A stretch of 64,000 nt of DNA from NCBI GenBank assembly GCA_041645435.1, contig JBAZQB010000004.1:124001-188000 (forward strand), written 5' to 3'. The notes under the pieces are model-generated. The model was given only the letters and a program-made list of their open reading frames with translations, made no database searches and had not been told where the DNA came from. Position 1 is the first letter of the stretch, and each line of letters begins with the position of its first letter. Of the stretch, positions 41,726 through 48,038 are shown piece by piece. Made by a program: the position numbers and the translations under genes. This DNA is from Methanoregula sp. GTDB taxonomy: Archaea > Halobacteriota > Methanomicrobia > Methanomicrobiales > Methanospirillaceae.

Positions 41726-41779
41726 TTTCCCGATTATATAGACATTAAAACATGGATGATAAATGATTTTCCCGATTAT
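41721..41779. promoter_or_regulatory. 17-bp direct repeat in the SIR2 leader
   Basis: On the plus strand AT(C)ATTTTCCCGATTAT at 41721-41737 and AT(G)ATTTTCCCGATTAT at 41763-41779 differ at one base, 42 bases apart. The first overlaps the SIR2 start codon region, and TATATAAT lies between them. It may be an operator or a duplicated translation-start region. Confidence 0.45.
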
Positions 41780-41901
41780 TCATTCAAATTACTCATTGTA
41801 CCATATTGACTAATGGATTGATCCCAATATCAAACCAATGTAGAGATATGTCATCTAATATTTTGAATGAAAATTTTCTTAAAACGGTTTTTATGTGAAC
41901 A

Positions 41902-43221
41902 TTAATAGAATTCGAGTGCGCGAGGTACGATTATTAATCGATCAACTAATACATCCAGACATTCGTCAATTTCTTCACAGAACCAACCAATAAAACAAAA
42001 TGCGAATATCGTACTGTTTCCTTCAATTGTTAACAATAATGCAGGCATTGTCGTTTGTAAAATTAGTAGTAAGTCTTTGGGTTGAACCAAAAACGCGACC
42101 CCCACCGTTGCGAAAAAAAATATTAGAAAGAAAAAAAACGCGAGAATCGATGACAAAACAAAACGAACAATTCTTTTAATCCAGATATTTAATGGAGATA
42201 ATTTTTCTTTTCCTTTAAAAACGACTATCTCGTTATCATGAATGGTAATTACCTCATTTTTCAAAATTGTAATGTAGCCTTTTTTTGTCAATATTTTAAA
42301 ATAATTAGCATCGAAACTCGGTAAAAAGAAAATATTTGATAGATGTTTGGATGAAAAAGAAAATTGTTTTGAATAAAGCCGATGATTAAGAGTAATATTT
42401 GAAGTGTTATCACATAAACTAACCAATCTACAAAATCCACTGAAAAGTGTAAAGATCATTATTTCGATAAAAATTATCGAGAGTAAATTTAATCCTGTTA
42501 GAATCCCAACGACCGGGATAAGACAGATTAATACAAACACATTGTAAGAAAGAAAATTATGAACATACACAATACATCGAGCAAAATTATCAATCGGTTG
42601 CCAAATTACTTCTTTTGAATTTTTAATTTCCAAGAAGTCAACAATCGCCATACGATTATCATAATTTTCTTCTATTGCATCAAATATGAGCATGAAAAAA
42701 TAGGCAATTACAGCCATAAACAGAAAAAGAACAAATAAGCCGATGATTTCGAAATATTTTTCAGATGGAAATTTTCCTTGAAAGAAGGAAGTAAAAACAA
42801 TTGCTATGAGTAAAATGATAATGCCCATACCACCTAGAAACCCATAGAGCAATTTTTTATTCTCAGTTTTTGATAGAGTACCCTCCTTTATTGAATAAAA
42901 CAAGTAAGCAAATACACCAAATGAACCTAATAATGCAATGATTGGAGAAATCAAATTAAAACTGGAATTATTAAAAAAGGAGTTGTTTACGGTGGTATTT
43001 ACTTGATCTTGAGAAACATTAACTTGTGTATTAATAAAAAAATCCTGTGTTGTTGAGATATTTGTTTTATTGAAAAATGATGAAACGACACTTATTGTTG
43101 GATTAAAACTGATGAACAACGCCATGACATAACAAATTACTAAGAAAACAGCAATCCCGATCAATAATAAAACAAAAAACGATATAGGAGATTTTTTAAC
43201 GTTTTCTTGAAAATCGATCAT
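41902..43221 (-). CDS. Polytopic membrane protein of the SIR2 element
   Basis: A 439-residue protein with about eight to nine hydrophobic helices. The N-terminal part has an inserted outside stretch rich in Asn/Ser/Thr (about 45-90), then helices around 95-190; a soluble region with LYSKQFSFSSKHLSN and ITILKNEVITIHDNEIVVFKG (about 285-345) is probably cytoplasmic, and three more helices follow. No family recognised. It is 176 bases upstream of the SIR2 gene on the same strand and shares its A/T-rich composition. Role as a sensor or effector partner is inferred from position only. Confidence 0.6.
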   Translation of the reverse strand: MIDFQENVKKSPISFFVLLLIGIAVFLVICYVMALFISFNPTISVVSSFFNKTNISTTQDFFINTQVNVSQDQVNTTVNNSFFNNSSFNLISPIIALLGSFGVFAYLFYSIKEGTLSKTENKKLLYGFLGGMGIIILLIAIVFTSFFQGKFPSEKYFEIIGLFVLFLFMAVIAYFFMLIFDAIEENYDNRMAIVDFLEIKNSKEVIWQPIDNFARCIVYVHNFLSYNVFVLICLIPVVGILTGLNLLSIIFIEIMIFTLFSGFCRLVSLCDNTSNITLNHRLYSKQFSFSSKHLSNIFFLPSFDANYFKILTKKGYITILKNEVITIHDNEIVVFKGKEKLSPLNIWIKRIVRFVLSSILAFFFFLIFFFATVGVAFLVQPKDLLLILQTTMPALLLTIEGNSTIFAFCFIGWFCEEIDECLDVLVDRLIIVPRALEFY

Positions 43222-43297
43222 TAACCAATCTTCGAAGTTGATTGATAATTAATGCTTTTATGAAGAAGATGTTCACAAATACAGAGAACTATGAAGG

Positions 43298-43519
43298 ATG
43301 TTCATGCGCGACTCGGAACGGATTCAGGTAATAATAGATAAGTTGAAGGAAATATGGCTGCACAATCCCGATCAGAGATTCGGCCAACTCACATACAACC
43401 TATTTTCTCAAATTCCCAATACTCGGAAAAAAGGACAGACAGAACTTGATATGTTTCATGTTGAGGATGATACTTTTGAAAATTACTTAGACCCCATAAT
43501 TGAAAAACAGGCAAAATAG
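43298..43519 (+). CDS. Small protein of the element, DUF1040-like
   Basis: A 73-residue acidic protein starting at the ATG of 43298. RIQVIIDKLKEIWLHNPDQRFGQLTYNLF followed by an acidic VEDDTFENYLDPIIE resembles small phage/plasmid-borne proteins of the DUF1040 type, function unknown. It is divergent from the membrane-protein gene with a 76-base gap. Possibly a regulator or an antitoxin-like partner, but nothing in the sequence proves this. Confidence 0.6.
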   Translation: MFMRDSERIQVIIDKLKEIWLHNPDQRFGQLTYNLFSQIPNTRKKGQTELDMFHVEDDTFENYLDPIIEKQAK

Positions 43520-43604
43520 TGTCAATTAGACAAAAAAAGAGTCTAGTGTATAGAGAGGTTTATATCGTCAATAACGTAATTTGAAGTTCATAGAGTGAGG
43601 TATT

Positions 43605-43916
43605 GTGATGAAACAACTCAAAACGCTAGGTGATGAGGTTGAGTTTGGATATGAATGGACTGCTGATGATCGGATAAAAATTAGATACGGAGAAAAAAGT
43701 TCTATTCATTTTAATGGTATACTCTACGACGAGTTAATTCAAAAATTTAAAGGAAAAACAATCAGAATCCATAATCATCCCGATGATGATAACATACATG
43801 ATTGGATATACAGGAAAGGAGTGAAAACAAGAATCGCGCAATACATAGCCCCCATTTTGTGTTGGGAAAAACATGCAAAAAAAAGTCCCGAGCCAGGGCG
43901 AATAACCTTTTTATGA
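43605..43916 (+). CDS. Small protein of the element, unknown
   Basis: A 103-residue mainly basic protein. The centre reads IHFNGILYDELIQKFKGKT and the end YIAPILCWEKHAKKS, possibly a short winged-helix or DNA-binding fold. The frame begins ATGATGAAACAACTC; GAGGTATTGTG precedes it, a plausible ribosome-binding site. A TATA-like TTTATATC is about 45 bases upstream (43559-43566). It is the last gene before attR. Family not recognised. Confidence 0.55.
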   Translation: MMKQLKTLGDEVEFGYEWTADDRIKIRYGEKSSIHFNGILYDELIQKFKGKTIRIHNHPDDDNIHDWIYRKGVKTRIAQYIAPILCWEKHAKKSPEPGRITFL

Positions 43917-44063
43917 AATTTAACAGACAAAATAGTGCCTGTTCGAAAGTAAAGGAAATATTTTTAAAGACCTTATAATGACAATAGCGAGATTTTCCAG
44001 TCTGCTATTTAAATAAAGTAGACTATTTCACGATTTTTCCTAAAAGAATTGAACTCTGGGCTA

Positions 44064-44082
44064 CAATTCCCTCCGGCGGCTT
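44064..44082 (+). repeat. attR direct repeat
   Basis: Second copy of CAATTCCCTCCGGCGGCTT, the 3' end of tRNA-Thr. It lies outside any intact tRNA and marks the right end of the integrated element; host genes resume after it. Confidence 0.92.
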
Positions 44083-44194
44083 TGCATGTAGGGGGGGATA
44101 CAATTCTCCCCTCTTTTTTCATTAGTTACGTAATCGGGAACAAAGAGTTCTGCCGGGACTAAAAAAAAAAAGAGACGTTTTCCCGGTCATGGGA

Positions 44195-45232
44195 TTATTT
44201 ATCGCTTCGTTCCGAGATATCCCGCACCGTACTCATGACAGCAGACATGCCGAAGTACTCGGTGATCCGGCTGCTGACCTCAACCGGTACTGTCGTCCCG
44301 TCCTTTTTTTTCTGCACGGTCTCAAACAGAATATGCCCCCGGGACTGGAACTTCTGTACAATTTCGGGTGTCAGGAGTTTCTCGGGATGGGTATCGATAT
44401 CCTGCAGGCGCATCTTCATGAACTCCTTTACCGAATACCCCAGGAGGCGTGAAGCGATAGTATTTGTCTCAAATATCCTTCCGTCGATATCATGGAGGAA
44501 GATCGCATCGCTCGCCCCGTCAAAGAGCGTCCGGTAACGAAGTTCTGACTCAATGAGTTCATCTTTGATCCGCTTGCCTTCAGTGATATCTACTACCGAG
44601 CAGATGACCAGTCCGTCTTTGGTCATGGATGCCGTGGCCAGGACCCAGATGACCGTCCTGTCTTTTTTGCGCAGGGCGATCTCCATATTCGAGATTTTTT
44701 CATCCTGCAGTAATTTTTTTGAGAATTTTGCTTCCTGCGCGCTATCGAACCAAAGGGAAGAGAAGGGCTGGTTTTTGAGCTCTTCAAGGGTATAGCCAAG
44801 GATCTCTGCCGACTGCACGTTTATCGCGCGGATCTTCTGGAGTTCCATATCATACGTGAACATCCCTGCCTGGGAATTTTCAAAGATTTCCCGGTATTTC
44901 TTTTCCTGCAAAAGCTGTCCGGAAAAGGCTGATATGACAACACCTACCGATACGAAAATGTAAAAAAATGCACTGCTCGCCGCATAGAGACGGATATCCA
45001 CCGGGCCATACAGGTAGATAAGGCCCAAGAATACCCAGCCAAGAACTATGGTGAAATACACTGCATAGCGGGGATACAGGTATGCAAGAAGCACGATTGG
45101 CAGGATATAGAAATAGGGAAAAATATCAAAATAGCCGTTTTTTATACAGAAGATCGATATCAGGACGATTATTATGGTGATGAGGAAGGTAACCGAAAGC
45201 CACAGGGTTTTTTGCGGGGATATTGTTTTCAT
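44195..45232 (-). CDS. Membrane PAS-PAS sensor without kinase domain
   Basis: A 345-residue protein with four to five membrane helices at the N-terminus (about 10-105) and two PAS domains (about 113-220 and 230-342). Each begins with a typical heptad (KKYREIFENSQAGMFTY; LRYRTLFDGASDAIFLHD) and ends with a D-I-T/S-E motif. No histidine kinase, GGDEF or methyl-accepting domain follows; the gene stops directly after the second PAS. It could be a stand-alone sensor acting on another kinase or a truncated kinase. Lies just outside attR. Confidence 0.8.
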   Translation of the reverse strand: MKTISPQKTLWLSVTFLITIIIVLISIFCIKNGYFDIFPYFYILPIVLLAYLYPRYAVYFTIVLGWVFLGLIYLYGPVDIRLYAASSAFFYIFVSVGVVISAFSGQLLQEKKYREIFENSQAGMFTYDMELQKIRAINVQSAEILGYTLEELKNQPFSSLWFDSAQEAKFSKKLLQDEKISNMEIALRKKDRTVIWVLATASMTKDGLVICSVVDITEGKRIKDELIESELRYRTLFDGASDAIFLHDIDGRIFETNTIASRLLGYSVKEFMKMRLQDIDTHPEKLLTPEIVQKFQSRGHILFETVQKKKDGTTVPVEVSSRITEYFGMSAVMSTVRDISERSDK

Positions 45233-45465
45233 GGGTACTTCATCTCAGGTATACTGATACAAGGTTGAACTTTGCTCGACTGGTATATTATATGTTATTA
45301 TCCTGCCCGGCTTTTTAATGCCCACGGTACTTTTCGATCAGGTGGAGATTATTTTTTTGTCACTCCATTCAAACCTTGAGATATTGGCCCTGATTACGGG
45401 AATATTAATAGAATTCAGTGCAACGGTTACCTGTGGAATGGAATGAAAATGTCCAGCATGTCCGG

Positions 45466-45978
45466 ATGCAGGACCTGTTAAAAACTGCACTTTACCTCTT
45501 CATCGGCATCGTCATTATTCCGGTTGCCATCGGGTTACATTACCAGATCTCCCTGTGGCACATGCTCGGTCTGGTGGGATCTGTACTCATTCTCCAGCCG
45601 ATGGCAGTAGTTGTCGGGGTGGGGCTGGGGATTCCTCCCATTCCCATCATGCTGATCATGATCTCCTTTGGAATTTCGACGATCTTCGGACTGTTCACCA
45701 TCTGTGACACATTTGCCGAGCGATCCGCGTGGCTCCGTAAACACCTTGACTCCGTCCAGACGATTGCCAAAAAATCCTCGTTGTTCCAGCGATACGGGTT
45801 ATTTACCCTTATCCCGTTCATCTGGATACCCGGTATCGGGCTCTACGGGTGTGTGCTTCTTGCCTGGCTGTTTCATTGGCGGGGGGCAAAAGGTGTGGGC
45901 GTGATTATGGCAGGGTGGATCCTTTCAACGCTGCTCGTGTTGGGGGCATCGGTGGGAATTTTAAGCAGCATTCATTAG
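45466..45978 (+). CDS. Small multidrug export protein family (COG2426)
   Basis: A 170-residue membrane protein with five hydrophobic segments, matching the small multidrug export family. Characteristic are RYGLFTLIPFIWIPGIGLYGCVLLAWLF and GVIMAGWILSTLLVLGASVG. The start is uncertain: GTG at 45418 or 45433, or the ATG at 45466 which is taken here. Substrate not known; the annotation of drug export in this family rests on weak evidence. Confidence 0.75.
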   Translation: MQDLLKTALYLFIGIVIIPVAIGLHYQISLWHMLGLVGSVLILQPMAVVVGVGLGIPPIPIMLIMISFGISTIFGLFTICDTFAERSAWLRKHLDSVQTIAKKSSLFQRYGLFTLIPFIWIPGIGLYGCVLLAWLFHWRGAKGVGVIMAGWILSTLLVLGASVGILSSIH

Positions 45979-46087
45979 TTTAGAAATGTCTGAAAATCTT
46001 CGTTATTGCAGCAAAAGTACGGACATATTAACCCGTTATGTAAGTTCAACCGGACGTTGCGGTTGCTCTGCACTGCAATGCCAACTC

Positions 46088-46477
46088 CTATGCGTCTTTT
46101 GCCCTGAGTACCAGCCATTGATTGTCACCCGCTTTTTTGAACCGGATCAGCACATATTTGCCGGAAATGATCCTGCCCTGCAAGAGAACTTCGATTCGTT
46201 CATTGTTCCAGATCAATGTTTCATACATCCCGGTATCCTTTATTGTTACTTTGCCGGCACCATACTGCCCTTCCGGGATAGTACCCTGGAAAGCAACGTA
46301 ATCCAGAGGATGATCTTCCACCTGAATTGCCAGTCGTCGTTCACCGGGTTTTTCCGGCAGCCCTTTGGGCACAGCCCAGCTCTTCAGCACCCCGTCCCGC
46401 TCAAGCCGGAAATCGAAATGGTGATGGCTCGCGAAATGCTCGTGAAGGACAAAACGCAACTGTTGATGATCGCTCAT
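46088..46477 (-). CDS. Stand-alone 3'-phosphoesterase (LigD PE domain)
   Basis: A 129-residue protein with the signature of the LigD N-terminal phosphoesterase domain: FVLHEHFASHHHFDFRLERDGVLKSWAVPKG and later GTIPEGQYGAGKV plus KYVLIRFKKAGDNQWLVLRAKD. This domain trims 3'-phosphate and ribonucleotide ends in non-homologous end joining. There is no ligase or polymerase domain fused and none nearby. It overlaps the end of thiE by four bases, so it is translated with thiamine genes, an odd pairing. Metal-binding His/Asp residues are kept. Confidence 0.9.
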   Translation of the reverse strand: MSDHQQLRFVLHEHFASHHHFDFRLERDGVLKSWAVPKGLPEKPGERRLAIQVEDHPLDYVAFQGTIPEGQYGAGKVTIKDTGMYETLIWNNERIEVLLQGRIISGKYVLIRFKKAGDNQWLVLRAKDA

Positions 46478-47112
46478 TTTCGTCTTCCTGCTTTACTCCG
46501 GGTGATCAGGGTTTTAAGATCCCGGGCGGCCGCTGTAATATCCGCAGCCCCGACAACAGCAGAGATTACTGCAACACCGTCTGCTCCTGCCACTATGACC
46601 TCCCCCACATTTTCCCGGGTTATCCCCCCGATGGCAATAACGGGAACTGACACCTGCCGCCGGATATCCCGCAACATACCAAGCCCGTGTCCGGGACCGG
46701 CATCCTGTTTGGATCCGGTGGAAAACGTAGGACTGAGCGCCACGTAATCAGCTCCCTGCAGCACAGCCTTGATTGCCTCGCCAGCAGTACTGACCGACAC
46801 GCCGATGATGAACCCGGGGGGGGCGATCTGCCGGGCAACATCGGTACGCATATCCCCCTGCCCGAGATGCACGCCATCCGCACCGCAGGCGATTGCCACG
46901 TCAAGACGATCGTTTACGATGAAGAGTGTTGAAGTCCTGCGGGCAATCCCGCGAAGGGTTCTCCCTGTCCGTAAGAGCTCGCTGCTGCTGCAGGATTTGT
47001 CCCGGAGCTGGATGACATCGGCTCCCCCGGCAACTGCACGCTCTGCAATCTCTGCATGGGTCCGCCCCAGCCCGATATTCTCATCGGTGATTACGTACAG
47101 CTCATAGTTCAT
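46474..47112 (-). CDS. thiE: Thiamine-phosphate synthase
   Basis: Joins the pyrimidine pyrophosphate and the thiazole phosphate to thiamine phosphate. TIM-barrel with hallmark segments: VIQLRDKSCSSSELL, FIVNDRLDVAIACGADGVHLGQGD, GADYVALSPTFSTGSK and VIAIGGITRENVGEVI. Length 212 from the ATG at 47112, which gives the family N-terminus MNYELYVITDENIG. It follows thiM by 10 bases and overlaps the phosphoesterase by four. Confidence 0.94.
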   Translation of the reverse strand: MNYELYVITDENIGLGRTHAEIAERAVAGGADVIQLRDKSCSSSELLRTGRTLRGIARRTSTLFIVNDRLDVAIACGADGVHLGQGDMRTDVARQIAPPGFIIGVSVSTAGEAIKAVLQGADYVALSPTFSTGSKQDAGPGHGLGMLRDIRRQVSVPVIAIGGITRENVGEVIVAGADGVAVISAVVGAADITAAARDLKTLITRSKAGRRK

Positions 47113-47122
47113 AGACAGACTT

Positions 47123-47926
47123 TCAAACGGATCTGATCTTTGCTTCAGACTGGAGTGCTGCGGGTTTAAGTCCTGAGAGTTCATCGAAGAGGGCAACCTT
47201 GAACGAGTACGGCCCCCGTGCCCCGGCTGCTGCCCGCTCCCCGGCAATGCCGAATGCGGCGAGTGCTGCTGCTGCGGCTAAGACGGGGTCTTTGGATTCC
47301 GCAGCAAATGCTCCTGTCACCGAAGCCGCCATGCATCCGGTACCCGATATACCGCCCATCATCGGGTGACCGTTCTCTACGAGCAGGACACGTTTGCCAT
47401 CGGTTACGATGTCACTGGCCCCGCTAACAACCACGGTGATGCCGGCAGACTGGGCAAAATCCTTTGCAATCGCGACAGGATCCCCGGCAAGTCCTGCAGA
47501 ATCCACGCCCCGCACCTTACCTTCTGCGCCGGCAAGTATGCCGATCTCCCCGGCATTTCCCTTGAGAATTGTTATCTCCAGTTCGCTGAGCAGGCGCCGG
47601 GCGGTATCTGTCCGGAAACGGGTTGCCCCTGCCCCGACCGGATCGAGGATGATGGGGATCTTCCTCTCATTTGCCTTCCTGCCGGCCGCGAGCATTGATT
47701 CGACCTGGAGCTTGTTGAGCGTCCCGATGTTGAGCACGAGTGCATTGACAATGCCGGTCATCTCAGCTACTTCCTCGATTGCATCTGCCATGATCGGTGC
47801 ACCGCCGGCACAGATCGTGATATTTGCGCAGTCATTGACCGTGACGTAGTTGGTGATATGGTGGACAAGCGGGCGGTTCTTCCGCACGCGGGCAAACAGG
47901 TCTGATAGTTGAGCAGGTATCATCAT
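47123..47926 (-). CDS. thiM: Hydroxyethylthiazole kinase
   Basis: Phosphorylates the thiazole moiety for thiamine salvage. Family motifs: PLVHHITNYVTVNDCANI, GGAPIMADA, LDPVGAGATRFRTD, ILKGNAGEI and the active-site GGISGTGCMAASV with the conserved GTGC. 267 residues from the ATG at 47926; a second ATG at 47923 is equally possible since GGAG lies just upstream. With thiE it forms a thiamine-salvage operon; no TPP riboswitch was seen upstream. Confidence 0.94.
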   Translation of the reverse strand: MMIPAQLSDLFARVRKNRPLVHHITNYVTVNDCANITICAGGAPIMADAIEEVAEMTGIVNALVLNIGTLNKLQVESMLAAGRKANERKIPIILDPVGAGATRFRTDTARRLLSELEITILKGNAGEIGILAGAEGKVRGVDSAGLAGDPVAIAKDFAQSAGITVVVSGASDIVTDGKRVLLVENGHPMMGGISGTGCMAASVTGAFAAESKDPVLAAAAALAAFGIAGERAAAGARGPYSFKVALFDELSGLKPAALQSEAKIRSV

Positions 47927-48038
47927 AGTCTCCAGATAGTTGGGGTAGTATTCGGATAATTGTATTACACAAATATTTGCCGCAGGACTATTAAACCGTG
48001 ACAGCACGGGAGTTAAAATTAAAAAAAAAGTAATATGC

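Larger units (their letters stand above)
36389..44082 (+). mobile_element. tRNA-Thr integrated element carrying SIR2 cargo
   Basis: Bounded by a perfect 19-bp direct repeat, left copy in tRNA-Thr and right copy at 44064-44082. Contents in order: tyrosine recombinase (+), SIR2 protein (-), membrane protein (-), two small genes (+). About 7.7 kb. The DNA is visibly A/T-richer than host DNA either side, and only the host flank resumes normal composition after 44083. No capsid, replication or conjugation genes are seen, so the element is likely a defence/satellite island mobilised by its own integrase. The boundary is directly visible; the role is inferred. Confidence 0.88.

Noticed and set aside
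44064..44082. A second tRNA-Thr at the right end of the element
   Set aside because: Only the 3' end is present; it is the attachment-site duplicate.
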